Below, in pieces: positions 1 through 8,999 of a DNA stretch of 64,000 nt. Both the position numbers and the translations under genes were made by a program. The notes under the pieces are model-generated. The model searched no databases. It saw only the letters and a list, made by a program, of their open reading frames with translations, and was not told the DNA's origin. The stretch's first letter is position 1, and each line of letters opens with the position of its first letter. Source of the stretch: Streptomyces tuirus (GTDB lineage: Bacteria > Actinomycetota > Actinomycetes > Streptomycetales > Streptomycetaceae); assembly GCA_018195615.1 (NCBI GenBank), contig JAGTPG010000002.1, positions 6,379,501 through 6,443,500 on the forward strand, given 5' to 3'.

Positions 1-1
1 G

Positions 2-370
2 GACGCGGCGGCGGCCTCCAAGCTCGGCGGCAAGTTCGTGAAGGTGCCCCAGGGCGACCCTTCGTACAAGCAGTTCAGCGGGTTCACGGACAAGGGTGTC
101 CTCCTCGACGGTCTGCTGACCCTGCACGGCACGCTCGCCGCGGAGGGCCATGACGAGCAGGCGGGCATCCGCACCATCCGCATCACCGGCGACAAGGGCT
201 CCGGCGGCACCCTGGAGGTCTCCCTCGAGGGCAAGCCGTATCCGTTGCGCCTGGAGCGGGCCGGCGGCGCGGGCACCCTCACGTTCTCCGCCTGGGGGCA
301 GGACTTCGCCCTGCGGGAGCCGGAGCGGAACGAGACGGTGGACTACGGCAAGCAGCTGCCGACGTCGTAG
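2..370 (+). CDS. Putative lipoprotein, C-terminal part (cut by window start)
   Basis: The frame is open from base 2 to a TAG stop, giving 122 residues of a protein whose N-terminus lies outside the window. The fragment has alternating beta-strand patterns and no membrane segment. It resembles the C-terminal half of streptomycete LppX/LprG-like or plain hypothetical lipoproteins, which are exported and membrane anchored. Family assignment is from memory and no catalytic residue is visible. It converges on the next gene with a 41-base gap. The true start, signal peptide and lipobox cannot be judged here. Confidence 0.65.
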   Translation, partial: DAAAASKLGGKFVKVPQGDPSYKQFSGFTDKGVLLDGLLTLHGTLAAEGHDEQAGIRTIRITGDKGSGGTLEVSLEGKPYPLRLERAGGAGTLTFSAWGQDFALREPERNETVDYGKQLPTS

Positions 371-411
371 CGACCGCTACGCGCGTTCAGCTGCCGAGGT
401 GCCGTCGCGCG

Positions 412-924
412 CTACGTGCGTTTGCGCTTCTTCAGCAGCAGCCGGGGCAGCCCCGCCGGGACCGGCCGACGGGTGATCGCCGGAGACTGCAGCGGTGCCC
501 GGGCCAGGGAGGCGTCGGGCATCGGCGCCCGGGCGCCGGTCGGCTCCAGGCGCAGCACCCGGCACTCGCGGGACCAGCGGTCGGTCATGGCCTCGCCGTC
601 GGGCGCGTTCAGCCGCTTGCCCTTGAGCTCGGCGACTGCCGCGTCCCACGCTTCGGAGCCCGGTTCGAGCTGCGTGACCCGCGCGGTCCAGGAGACCAGC
701 CGGCCCCCCTTGTCCTTGCTGCGGACCGTCACCTGGGCCTCGGCCCCGTCGGCCAGCCCCGGCAGCGGCTGCTCGCCGGGCCCGTCGCCGACCAGGCACG
801 CGGCGCCCTCGTGCCACACGTGCCACAGCGCTCGCGCCGGGCCGTCCGGGCCCTGGACCCAGACGAGGCCGGACTTCTTCGTGGCCTCCTCGACGAGGGC
901 GTGGCCGAGCAGCTCATCCGTCAT
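412..924 (-). CDS. FMN-binding split-barrel-like (pyridoxamine oxidase-fold) hypothetical protein
   Basis: A 170-residue protein beginning MTDELLGHAL with an ATG at 924. The middle carries a strand-rich segment with W-HVWHEG and LVGDGPGEQP motifs that recall the split-barrel flavin-binding fold used by pyridoxamine 5'-phosphate oxidase-like proteins, with a basic C-terminal end (LLLKKRKRT). The fold suggestion is inferred from pattern only. It lies 23 bases downstream of corA on the same strand, so cotranscription is possible. No signal peptide or membrane segment is present. Confidence 0.65.
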   Translation of the reverse strand: MTDELLGHALVEEATKKSGLVWVQGPDGPARALWHVWHEGAACLVGDGPGEQPLPGLADGAEAQVTVRSKDKGGRLVSWTARVTQLEPGSEAWDAAVAELKGKRLNAPDGEAMTDRWSRECRVLRLEPTGARAPMPDASLARAPLQSPAITRRPVPAGLPRLLLKKRKRT

Positions 925-947
925 GGGGCCCAGCCTATCCGCGCTGC

Positions 948-2066
948 TCACAGCCACCCGTTCCGCTTCAGGGTGCGGTGGATGCCCAGACAGATGGTCA
1001 CCGTGATGCCCATGATCACCGGGTAGCCGTACCGCCAGTGCAACTCCGGCATGTGGTCGAAGTTCATGCCGTACACGCCGCACACCATCGTCGGCACGGC
1101 GATGATCGCCGCCCAGGAGGTGATCTTCCGCATGTCCTCGTTCTGCGCCACGGAGGCCTGCGCGAGGTTGGCCTGGAGGATGGAGTTGAGCAGTTCGTCG
1201 AAGCCGATGACCTGCTCCTGGACGCGGGCCAGGTGGTCGGCGACGTCCCGGAAGTACTTCTGGATGTCCGGGTCGACCAGTCGCATCGGCCGCTCGCTCA
1301 GCAGCTGCATGGGCCGCAGCAGCGGCGACACGGCCCGCTTGAACTCCAGCACCTCGCGCTTGAGTTGGTAGATCCGGCCGGCGTCCGTGCCGCGCGGTGT
1401 GCCCTTGCGGCGGCCCGGGGAGAACACCTCGATCTCGACCTCGTCGATGTCGTCCTGCACCGCGTCGGCGACGGCGATGTACCCGTCGACGACGTGGTCG
1501 GCGATGGCGTGCAGCACCGCCGAGGGGCCCTTGGCCAGCAGTTCGGGGTCGTCCTGGAGGCGGTGCCTGAGGGCCCGCAGGGAGCCCTGTCCGCCGTGCC
1601 GGACGGTGATGAAGAAGTCCCGTCCGGTGAAGCACATGACCTCGCCGGACTCCACGACCTCGCTGTTGGCGTCGAGCTGGCCGTGCTCGACGTAGTGGAT
1701 GGTCTTGAAGACCGTGAACAGGGAGTCGTCGTAGCGCTCCAGCTTGGGCCGCTGGTGGGCCTGGACGGCGTCCTCCACGGCCAGCGGGTGCAGCCCGAAC
1801 TCACTGGCGATGCCGGAGAATTCGGCCTCGGTGGGCTCGTGCAGGCCGATCCACACGAAGCCCCCGTCGCGGCGCACCAGGCGCACCGCCTCGTGCGGGG
1901 TCAGCGGGGTCTCCGTCTCGACGCGGCGGCCGTCCCGGTAGACGGCGCAGTCGACGACGGCGGACGGCGTGGCGGGGCTGCGGGTGGCGTCGTACGTCCC
2001 GCTGTCCTTGCGCAGCGAGACACGGGACGGACGGACGACGGCGCGCAGGTCGCGGATCATCGACAT
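948..2066 (-). CDS. corA: CorA-type magnesium/cobalt transport protein
   Basis: CorA proteins form pentameric divalent-cation channels in the cytoplasmic membrane. This 372-residue protein has the long helical cytoplasmic domain (about residues 30-300) and two C-terminal membrane helices. The signature YGMN lies at about residue 333, between the two helices, followed by an acidic-containing loop (FDHMPEL). Start chosen at ATG 2066, because AAGGAG sits eight bases upstream and MSMIRD is a typical streptomycete start; an open frame continues upstream without a better signal. The gene is intact. It is preceded by an unusually long 457-base intergenic stretch that may hold a leader. Confidence 0.93.
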   Translation of the reverse strand: MSMIRDLRAVVRPSRVSLRKDSGTYDATRSPATPSAVVDCAVYRDGRRVETETPLTPHEAVRLVRRDGGFVWIGLHEPTEAEFSGIASEFGLHPLAVEDAVQAHQRPKLERYDDSLFTVFKTIHYVEHGQLDANSEVVESGEVMCFTGRDFFITVRHGGQGSLRALRHRLQDDPELLAKGPSAVLHAIADHVVDGYIAVADAVQDDIDEVEIEVFSPGRRKGTPRGTDAGRIYQLKREVLEFKRAVSPLLRPMQLLSERPMRLVDPDIQKYFRDVADHLARVQEQVIGFDELLNSILQANLAQASVAQNEDMRKITSWAAIIAVPTMVCGVYGMNFDHMPELHWRYGYPVIMGITVTICLGIHRTLKRNGWL

Positions 2067-2308
2067 GGCAGGCTCCTTCGCGGGCGGGCAACGAAAGGCG
2101 CCGGCGACGGGTGGAACTACCCGGAATGAGGACGTTGGGACCGAGGATGTTTGGCACGTCCACAAAGCGGGGAGCACCGCACCGTCGCGGTGGCGAGATT
2201 CGTTACTGATTCAGCTACTGAGGCGGATCAGGCAAAGCGAAACGAAGCGCTCTTCCGCGGTGAAGCGAGTGCGAGAGGTGGCAGCCAGCCAGAGCCAGAA
2301 CAGCTACG

Positions 2309-2356
2309 TCAGCGGCGGGAAGAGCGGGTACTACTGCACGGTCGACTTCGATCCAT
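2309..2356 (-). CDS. Candidate leader peptide upstream of corA (15 aa)
   Basis: A minimal ORF starting MDRSRPCSSTRSSRR with ATG at 2356 and TGA at 2309-2311. GGAGGAGGTGGG lies just upstream, a better ribosome site than most real genes here have. It is rich in arginine and serine, lies about 240 bases before the corA start on the same strand, and could be a regulatory leader ORF. No homolog is recognised; this is inference from the ribosome site and position only. Confidence 0.25.
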   Translation of the reverse strand: MDRSRPCSSTRSSRR

Positions 2357-2511
2357 GGCAGTCCCACCTCCTCCGGCCGGTCCCTCGTAAGGGAGTTCCA
2401 TCGGCGTCGGGGCTTGATCGCGACGCTTCTGCGTGCTACCCCGAACCACCGGGCAAGAGTATCAGTCGCCCGACGTGTCAAGGCGCTTGTTTGCCCGCTA
2501 CTGACGAGTTC

Positions 2512-2517
2512 TATGCT
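2512..2517 (+). promoter_or_regulatory. -10-like hexamer for leaderless SUFU gene
   Basis: TATGCT followed by six bases and then ATG at 2524, with no Shine-Dalgarno sequence. The spacing places the transcription start on or next to the A of ATG, the leaderless pattern that recurs in this window. Confidence 0.5.
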
Positions 2518-2523
2518 CGCCGC

Positions 2524-3107
2524 ATGGCAGATGTTCTTCCTCTGGTCGAGGCCCGGTTGCGTACGGCGCTGGGCGAACCGGACGCCCGCGCGGCGGTCAC
2601 CTTCCTGGGCACGGACCGCATCGAGGTGCTCCGCTTCCAGGAGGGCGACATCGTTCGCTACGCCACGCTCGGCATGTCCGCGCACCCCATGACGGACCCG
2701 ACGGCGGTGGTCGCCGACCCGGTCAAGGGCCCGCGCGGGGAGCTGGTCCTCTCCGTCCGCTCCGGGATCGCCGACACCGACAAGGTGCTCCGCCCGCTCG
2801 CCGTACTGGCCGCGTCTCCGCAGGTAGAGGGCCTGGTCGTGGCACCGGGCGCGTCCCTCGACGTCGGTGAGCCGCTGTGGCCCGGCGCACCTTTCACCTC
2901 GGTCCTGGTCGCCGAGCCGGGCGGTCTGGTCGATGACCTGGAGCTCGACGAACCCCTCGACCCCGTACGGTTCCTGCCGCTGCTCCCCATGACCCGAACG
3001 AGGCCGCCTGGAAGCGCGTGCACGGCGCCCAGGCGCTCCAGGAGCGGTGGCTGAACCAGGGGACGGACCTCCGGGATCCCTCCCGGAAGTCCGTCCCGCT
3101 GGAGTGA
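2524..3107 (+). CDS. Suppressor-of-fused (SUFU) domain protein, frameshifted near 2993
   Basis: The protein reads MADVLPLVEARLRTALGEPD and continues through the bacterial SUFU fold (features FLPLLPM, GAPFTSVLVAEPGG). Bacterial SUFU-like domains are common in polymorphic-toxin immunity proteins and as stand-alone proteins of unknown role. At 2993-2995 the run ACCCGAAC is one C short. With it restored, the protein continues through NEAAWKRVHGAQALQERW to a TGA at 3105 and is 194 residues, matching the length I remember for streptomycete orthologs. As written, the frame instead ends at 3054 with an unrelated arginine/proline tail. The start has no ribosome site and looks leaderless. Confidence 0.8.
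3060..3097. terminator. Stem-loop at the convergent gene ends
   Basis: GGGACGGAC-C-TCCGGGA pairs with TCCCGGA-A-GTCCGTCCC around a four-base loop. It sits in the last codons of the SUFU gene, 41 bases past the stop of the convergent MFS gene, and could end transcription of the latter. Confidence 0.45.
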
Positions 3108-3137
3108 GGAAGCTCACCAACCTCTGGCCGGAAAGCG

Positions 3138-4363
3138 TCAGTTGGCGAAGACGGTGACGCTGTCCTCGGTCGCGTGCCGCGGCTCCAGCTCCTCGGCTTC
3201 GTGCGTGAGGGCCTTGCGCCGTACGACGACCACTCCCGCGCCCACGACCGCGGTGACCGCCGCGACCACGAACGGGATGTGGAGGTCGGTCCACTCCTCG
3301 ATCTTCGGTGCGAAGTACGGGGCGGCCGCCGCCGCGAACCAGCGCACGAAGTTGTAGCCCGCGCTCGCCACCGGCCGGGGCGCGTCCGAGACACCGAGGG
3401 CCAGCTCGGTGTAGACGGTGTTGTTCACGCCGATGAAGGCACCGGAGAGGATCGTGCAGACGACGGCCGTGGTGTGTGGGAGCCGTAGCCGAGCACGAGC
3501 ACGTCGGCCGCGAGCAGTACGAGCGAGCCGCCCAGTACCTTCAGCGAGCCGAACCGCTTCTGCAGCCGCGGCGCCACGATCACCGAGAAGACGGCGAGCA
3601 GCACGCCCCAGGCGAAGAACACCGCACCCGACCGGTACGGGCTCATGTTGAGCACGAACGGGGTGAAGGCCAGCACGGTGAAGAACGTGTAGTTGTAGAA
3701 GAACGCCGAGATCGCCGCTGAGGCCAGGCCGCCGTGGCCGAGGGCCTTGACGGGGTCCAGCAGCGAGGTCTTGCGGGCCGGCTTCGGCTGCTCCTTCAGG
3801 AACGCCGCGATGCACAGGAATCCGACGGCCATCAGGAAGGCCGTACCGAAGAACGGGTAGCGCCAGCTGGCGTCACCGAGCAGGGCGCCCAGCAGCGGGC
3901 CGCACGCCATGCCGAGGCCGAGGGCCGACTCGTACAGCAGGATCGCCGCCGCGCTTCCGCCGGCCGCCGCGCCGACGATGACGGCGAGGGCGGTGGAGAC
4001 GAACAGTGCGTTGCCGAGACCCCAGCCCGCCCGGAAGCCGACCAGTTCGCCGACCGATCCGGAGGTGCCGGCGAGTCCGGCGAAGACGACCACGAAGGCG
4101 AGGCCGAGCAGCAGTGTCCTGCGGCCGCCGATCCGGCTGGAGACGAATCCGGTCACCAGCATCGCCACGGCGGTGATGAGGAAGTACGAGGTGAAGAGCA
4201 GGGAGACCTGGCTCGCCGTGGCGTGCAGGCCCTGGGCGATGGACGGCAGGATCGGGTCGACGAGTCCGATGCCCATGAAGGCGACGACCGACGCCCCGGC
4301 GGTCGCCCACACGGACTTGGGCTGCTTCAGGAGGCCGCCCGCGCCGGCGTCGAAGGGGTCCAT
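3138..4363 (-). CDS. MFS transporter (drug exporter-like), frameshifted near 3475
   Basis: A 12-helix major facilitator, 408 residues after repair. The first ten or so helices read in one frame from MDPFDAGAGG. Near 3475, at CACACACCACGG, the frame moves by one base and continues as TTAVVCTILSGAFIGVNN to the stop at 3138. The first half carries GRRTLLLG after helix 2 (motif A region) and proline-rich helix 1 (GLVDPILPSIA), typical of proton-driven exporters. The start is ATG 4363, preceded by AAAGGGAG. An inverted repeat and promoter-like boxes lie upstream. Substrate cannot be deduced. Confidence 0.85.
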
Positions 4364-4404
4364 GCTTGCTCCCTTTCCGAGACGGATGTAGTTGGTATAT
4401 ACAC

Positions 4405-4434
4405 ATACTAGGTTAGGCGGGCTAATTAATGCAA
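4405..4434 (-). promoter_or_regulatory. Predicted promoter of the MFS gene
   Basis: On the minus strand TTGCAT (4429-4434) and TAGTAT (4405-4410) are separated by 18 bases, close to the primary sigma consensus. They lie in an AT-rich pocket unusual for this genome, about 45 bases before the MFS start codon. Confidence 0.5.
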
Positions 4435-4446
4435 GCTGCATCTAAT
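4425..4446. promoter_or_regulatory. Inverted repeat overlapping the MFS promoter -35 (possible operator)
   Basis: ATTAATGCA and TGCATCTAAT face each other around AGC, an imperfect palindrome (one extra base in the right arm) covering the predicted -35 box. That placement suits a TetR- or MarR-type repressor site, although no regulator gene is adjacent. Confidence 0.4.
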
Positions 4447-4521
4447 GTGTGGGTGAAGGGTTCCGTCCGGTTGGGTGATCGTCCTTGACGCGGCGGTGCG
4501 GGGGTAGGACCGTGGGGCCCT

Positions 4522-5163
4522 ATGAGGGGCGAACCCAGTTGCCCGAAGTGCGGTGGCCGGGTCAGGGCTCCCGGCCTCTTCTCCGACTCGTGGCAGTGCG
4601 ATGTGCACGGCACCGTCCATCCGGTGCAGCCCGTGATACCGCCCAGCGTCGACGCCCTCAATGTCGTGGTGCGCCGCACCCAGGTGCCGGTGTGGATGCC
4701 CTGGCCGCTGCCGGTCGGCTGGCTGTTCACGGGCGTGGCCTGCGCGGGGGACGACCGCACGGGTGGCCGCGCGACGGCGGTGGCCTGCACCGGGCCCGGG
4801 CCGCTCGGCGGCATGGGTGAGCTGATCCTGGTGGCCGAGGAGCTGGGTGTCGGGCTCGGTGCGAGGTACGCGGGGATGGACGGGCCGGATCCCGGGCCGT
4901 ACATGAACGTCGAGAAGCCGGCCCAGGCGAAGGTGCTCGCCGCGGGGCGGCCGACGCCGTTGTGGCATGTCTCCGGGGCTCCGGACGACCGGGCTGTCTT
5001 CGCCGGTGAGGCGCTTGGGATGTGGTTGTGGGCGGTGGTGTGGCCGGAGCAGTCGGGGTTGCTGATGTACGACGAGTTGGTGCTGGCGGATCTTCGGGAG
5101 GCTGGGGCGGAGGTCGAGCTGGTGCCGTGTGGTGCGTTGTCGCCGCGCTTGCTTCAGCCGTAG
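4522..5163 (+). CDS. DUF6758 family protein with N-terminal zinc ribbon
   Basis: A 213-residue intact protein. The N-terminus has CPKC (Cys7, Cys10) and a CDVH pair (Cys26, His29), a likely zinc site. The remainder is a mixed alpha/beta domain without known catalytic motif. I recognise it as the actinobacterial DUF6758 family, which in Streptomyces usually precedes the PHP phosphoesterase gene, as here. Function unknown. The ATG at 4522 follows a weak ribosome site. The gap to the next gene is about 146 bases, so the two may be one unit. Confidence 0.8.
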   Translation: MRGEPSCPKCGGRVRAPGLFSDSWQCDVHGTVHPVQPVIPPSVDALNVVVRRTQVPVWMPWPLPVGWLFTGVACAGDDRTGGRATAVACTGPGPLGGMGELILVAEELGVGLGARYAGMDGPDPGPYMNVEKPAQAKVLAAGRPTPLWHVSGAPDDRAVFAGEALGMWLWAVVWPEQSGLLMYDELVLADLREAGAEVELVPCGALSPRLLQP

Positions 5164-5309
5164 TGCCTCTGGGGTGGGGGTGGGGCCACGCGCCCCCGAT
5201 GTGTGTTGGTGTAGGGGGTGCTTCCTCGGTTCGGGTGTGACAGGGCGGCCTGAAAAGATGGTTATCCTTGAGCGTCCCTGTTCGTCGGTCCCTGGTTGGA
5301 GTTCGTGTC

Positions 5310-6167
5310 GTGCGTATCGATCTGCACACCCACTCCACTGCCAGCGACGGTACGGACGCCCCGGGCGAGCTGGTGCGGAAGGCCGCGGCGGTCGGACTGG
5401 ATGTCGTCGCGCTGACCGATCACGACACCACCCGTGGACACGCCGAGGCGATCGCCGCGCTGCCCGAGGGGCTCACGCTGGTCACCGGGGCCGAGCTCTC
5501 CTGCCGGCTCGACGGGATCAGCATGCACGTGCTCGCCTATCTCTTCGACGCCGAGGAACCGGCGCTGCTCGCCGAGCGTGAGCTCGTCCGGGACGACCGG
5601 GTGCCCCGGGCCCAGGGCATGATCGCCAAGCTTCAGGAGCTGGGCGTTCCGGTGACCTGGGAGCAGGTGGCGCGGATCGCCGGTGACGGATCCGTCGGGC
5701 GGCCGCATGTCGCGAGCGCGCTCGTGGAGCTGGGTGTCGTGCCGACCGTGAACGACGCCTTCACCCAGGACTGGCTGGCCGACGGCGGCCGGGCCTTCAT
5801 GGAGAAGCACGAGACCGACCCCTTCGAGGCGATCCGGCTGATCAAGGGCGCGGGCGGGGTCGCCGTGTTCGCGCACCCCGGGGCGAGCAAGCGGGGGCGT
5901 ACGGTGCCGGAGGCCGCGATCGCCGAGATGGCCGCGGCCGGACTGGACGGCGTCGAGGTCGACCACATGGACCACGACGCGGAGACGCGTGCGCGGCTGC
6001 GGGGGCTGGCCGAGGAACTGGGGCTGCTGGTGACCGGGTCCTCGGACTACCACGGCAGTCGGAAGACGTGTGTGCTCGGGGAGTACACGACGGATCCCGA
6101 GGTGTACGGGGAGATCACGCGGCGGGCGTTCGGGGCGTTTCCGGTGCCCGGGGCCGGCGGGGTCTGA
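5310..6167 (+). CDS. PHP-domain phosphoesterase (TrpH/RNase AM-like)
   Basis: The N-terminus MRIDLHTHSTASDGT holds the first PHP metal motif (HTH), followed by LTDHD near residue 35. Further metal-ligand patterns are FAHPG, VDHMDHD and SDYHG. The 285-residue length and motif set fit the YciV/TrpH branch, which hydrolyses 3',5'-nucleoside bisphosphates and short 5' RNA ends using two or three metal ions. Start chosen at GTG 5310, with GGAG eight bases upstream, instead of the TTG at 5268. The gene is intact and ends 51 bases before marC. Confidence 0.85.
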   Translation: MRIDLHTHSTASDGTDAPGELVRKAAAVGLDVVALTDHDTTRGHAEAIAALPEGLTLVTGAELSCRLDGISMHVLAYLFDAEEPALLAERELVRDDRVPRAQGMIAKLQELGVPVTWEQVARIAGDGSVGRPHVASALVELGVVPTVNDAFTQDWLADGGRAFMEKHETDPFEAIRLIKGAGGVAVFAHPGASKRGRTVPEAAIAEMAAAGLDGVEVDHMDHDAETRARLRGLAEELGLLVTGSSDYHGSRKTCVLGEYTTDPEVYGEITRRAFGAFPVPGAGGV

Positions 6168-6218
6168 GGTTTCTCTCCCACTGTCGCGCGCTTCATCAAC
6201 CCCGCAAGGCCATCACTC

Positions 6219-6823
6219 ATGTTCGACCTCGCCGTCTTCGGCTCCCTCTTCCTCACCCTCTTCGTCATCATGGATCCCCCGGGATCACCCCGATCTTCCT
6301 CGCGCTCACCGCCGGGCGGCCCGGCAAGGTGCAGAAGCGGATGGCCTTTCAGGCCGTCTGTGTCGCCGGTGGGGTGATCACCGTGTTCGGGCTGCTCGGG
6401 CACCAGATCCTGAACTACCTGCATGTCTCCGTGCCCGCGTTGATGATCGCGGGTGGGCTGTTGCTCCTGTTGATCGCTCTCGATCTGTTGACCGGGAAGA
6501 CCGACGAGCCGAAGCAGACCAAGGACGTCAACGTCGCCCTCGTGCCGCTGGGCATGCCGCTGCTGGCCGGGCCGGGGGCGATCGTGTCGGTCATCCTCGC
6601 CGTGCAGAAGGCGCACACGGTGGCCACGCAGGTGTCGGTGTGGGCGGCGATCCTCGCCATCCACATCGTGCTGTGGCTGGTGATGCGCTACTCGCTGGTG
6701 ATCATCCGGATCATCAAGGACGGCGGCGTGGTGCTGGTGACGCGGCTCGCGGGCATGATGCTCTCCGCGATCGCCGTGCAGCAGATCATCAACGGCGTCA
6801 CCCAGGTGATCCAGGGGAGCTGA
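6219..6823 (+). CDS. MarC family integral membrane protein, frameshifted near 6283
   Basis: MarC/UPF0056 proteins have six membrane helices and no agreed function. The start MFDLAVFGSLFLTLFVIMDP is in one frame. One G missing from the CCGGGATC run near 6283 moves the rest (GITPIFLALTAGRPGK onward) to another frame. Repair gives 201 residues, the normal family length, ending ...QVIQGS. Helices are evident at the start, near 40-60, 65-85, 105-125, 135-155 and at the C-terminus. ATG 6219 follows AAGG. The gene follows the PHP gene closely and may be cotranscribed. Confidence 0.82.
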
Positions 6824-6832
6824 CGGGGCGCC

Positions 6833-8923
6833 TCAGGTCCGGCCGGTCAGCACCGAGCCGATCGCGCCGGCCGCTCCCGGGTGCGAGAGGTACTCCTCGA
6901 TCTTGTGCGCGCGGTCGCGGCCGTTGGAGACGGCCAGCTGGGTGAGCTTGCCCCACCGCTCGTCCTCCAGGGGACAGCCGATGGCCACCGCGTCGGTGGG
7001 GCACCAGACGTTGACCCAGTCGCGCACCTTGGGAGGCCGGTGCGGGCCGCGGGCGAGGAGTCGCTCGTTGACGCCGTCCATCCCCAGCGGGCTGCCCGCG
7101 GTGACCAGCAGTACGGGGTCGAGGCCCTCGGGGAGCCGGGTGAGCAGGTCCATGCCCACGACGGTGCCGAGACTGTGCGTGACCAGCACCAGTTCGCCGG
7201 TGGTGGGCATGGTCTCCATGACGCTGTCCAGCACGGCCTGCCGTACGGCACGGTCGCCGAGGTACAGGTCGACGTCCCGCAGGAACGTGGCGATGGTCCA
7301 CTCGTCCAGGTCGGACCGGGCGGCGAGCCAGCTCAGCGGCCGGTGCAGGGCGCCGACCAGACCGGCCCCGAACCCCTCCGTGGTCGCCGGTCCGTTCTGG
7401 GGCATGCCGGCCCGGGCCGCGGCCTCGTAGAGCAGCTGCTCGTAGGACCCGTTGGGTGATTCGGCGGCGAAGACCTCGGCGGCAGCGGCGGCGCTCACCT
7501 GGTCGAGGCCCACCGCCTCGGCCGTGCTCTCCCGCCCGCCCACGAGGTCGGCGAGTCTCGTGCCGTAGAACGGGAACCACACGTCCTCCGGGTCGAGCGG
7601 AGGCAGCGCCGCGAGGGTCAGTCCGCGGTTGAGGCCGGCCGTCCAGTTCCTGCGGAGGTCTTCGGGCTCCTTGCTCTGCTGGTCCCTGCCGTGCAGGAAG
7701 ACCAGGTGCCGGCGGCCGCCGAAGGCGGTGTTCCGGGCCGGACGTCCCTTCTTCGGAGGTCGCGACCGTGTGTCGCTCTCCGTCATGGTCACCGTCACCG
7801 GGACGGCGGGGACCGACGGGCTCGTGACGCCGGGTACGGCCGGCGTGGTTGCCTCCGGCCGAGGTGCGGGGGCGGTCATGTTCTGGTCCAGGCCGGAGTC
7901 CGGCCCCATCTCGGCCAGCAGCGCCCGCCGCCCCGGGTCGAGGTCCAGCCCGGCCAGGTGCTTCAGGACGGAGCTGATGCGGACACCCTCGTTGGCCACC
8001 CAGTCGATCGCGTCGTCGCCGTCGCCCTGTTGCCAGGGCCGGCCGTCCTGACGCAGGACGCGCCCCTGATCGTCCTTCTTCGGCACGCCGCTGTGGTGCA
8101 GGGCCACGACCTCCCACTGGTCGTTGAAGACCGGGGAGCCCGAGTTGCCGGGGCGCGTGTCCGTTCTGTAGTGGACGAAGTCGTCGAGCCGCACCAGCAC
8201 CGCGTTGTCGCGCAGCACGATCTCCTTGAGGCGCCCGTCCGGGTGGCCGATGATGTTCACCTTCTCGCCGAGCACCAGCTTGCCGAGCTGCACGCTGAGC
8301 CGGTTCCAGCCGAAGATCTCGCCGGGCGGACGGCCGTCCTGGGCGGGCGCGACGGCCACCAGGGCGAAGTCCAGCCGCCGGTCAGCGGCGAAGAAGGTAC
8401 CCGGGTCGAACTCCATGCGGACGGCGGTGTCGGGGACGTTGTCGACCGTGACCTGGGCGTTGAACTCCGCGAAGCACCGGTGGGCGAAGGCCGCGTCGGG
8501 CAGGACGTGGTGGTTGGTCATCATCAGCCGCGGCGACACCATGAAACCGGTGCCGTGCGGAAGCTCCCGGCCGTCGCGGCGCAGCGTGATCCTGGCGACC
8601 GTGGCCCCGGCCCGCACCCCGCGCGGCAGGAAGCTCCAGGCCTGGAGTTCGTTGGACAGGTCGATGATGCGCTCGTTGGCGTCGGGCAGGTCCATGGCCT
8701 CGCGGTGGATGTCCGCCACCACCGCCGAGGGCGACAGACCGCCCCGGTCGAGGATCCGGTCGGCGCGGACGGCGAGCGCGTCCGGAGCGTCCGGGAACCG
8801 CTCACCGGCCGCCAGCCGGCCCTCGATCCGCTCGCGCTCCGCCGTGGAGTCCTCGTACCGCCGCGCCGCCTCGGCGGCGGCCTGCTTGTGCAGCGTCTCG
8901 TTCGACCGGTCCGTCACGGTCAT
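6833..8923 (-). CDS. Trypsin-like serine protease fused to alpha/beta hydrolase
   Basis: An intact 696-residue two-domain enzyme. Residues 100-320 form a trypsin-fold protease with a complete triad: His139 in TNHHV, Asp185 in RLDFALV and Ser261 in GNSGSP. A proline-rich linker (about 350-395) leads to an alpha/beta hydrolase (about 405-696) with FLHGRDQ, nucleophile Ser584 in THSLGT, a likely acid in CPTDAV (Asp644) and a likely His673. No signal peptide or membrane helix is present, so it should be cytosolic. Residues 1-100 are helical and could be an adaptor. Start at ATG 8923 (MTVTDR). It sits behind a 50-aa gene and a strong hairpin. Substrates unknown. Confidence 0.85.
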   Translation of the reverse strand: MTVTDRSNETLHKQAAAEAARRYEDSTAERERIEGRLAAGERFPDAPDALAVRADRILDRGGLSPSAVVADIHREAMDLPDANERIIDLSNELQAWSFLPRGVRAGATVARITLRRDGRELPHGTGFMVSPRLMMTNHHVLPDAAFAHRCFAEFNAQVTVDNVPDTAVRMEFDPGTFFAADRRLDFALVAVAPAQDGRPPGEIFGWNRLSVQLGKLVLGEKVNIIGHPDGRLKEIVLRDNAVLVRLDDFVHYRTDTRPGNSGSPVFNDQWEVVALHHSGVPKKDDQGRVLRQDGRPWQQGDGDDAIDWVANEGVRISSVLKHLAGLDLDPGRRALLAEMGPDSGLDQNMTAPAPRPEATTPAVPGVTSPSVPAVPVTVTMTESDTRSRPPKKGRPARNTAFGGRRHLVFLHGRDQQSKEPEDLRRNWTAGLNRGLTLAALPPLDPEDVWFPFYGTRLADLVGGRESTAEAVGLDQVSAAAAAEVFAAESPNGSYEQLLYEAAARAGMPQNGPATTEGFGAGLVGALHRPLSWLAARSDLDEWTIATFLRDVDLYLGDRAVRQAVLDSVMETMPTTGELVLVTHSLGTVVGMDLLTRLPEGLDPVLLVTAGSPLGMDGVNERLLARGPHRPPKVRDWVNVWCPTDAVAIGCPLEDERWGKLTQLAVSNGRDRAHKIEEYLSHPGAAGAIGSVLTGRT

Positions 8924-8999
8924 GCGGTCCACCGTCCCGTTCTCGCTCTCGCAGGGCCCCTCAGCCAGTACGCCCCTGGTCACGGCGGTCCGCAACAGA

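Larger units (their letters stand above)
2067..2523. other. Long intergenic region between corA and SUFU-domain gene
   Basis: No convincing protein gene fills these 457 bases. On the minus strand, upstream of corA, a 15-codon ORF (2309-2356) is preceded by a strong GGAGGAGG ribosome site. On the plus strand a -10-like TATGCT at 2512 serves the SUFU gene. The long distance to the corA start allows a leader RNA, but I could not recognise a known magnesium riboswitch. Confidence 0.5.

Noticed and set aside
2151..2390. Plus-strand ORF of 79 codons upstream of the SUFU gene
   Set aside because: No ribosome site, no conserved pattern, and it lies opposite the likely corA leader.
4727..5338. Minus-strand 203-codon ORF opposite the DUF6758 gene
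   Set aside because: Thr/Pro/Arg-rich low complexity, antisense to a recognised family.
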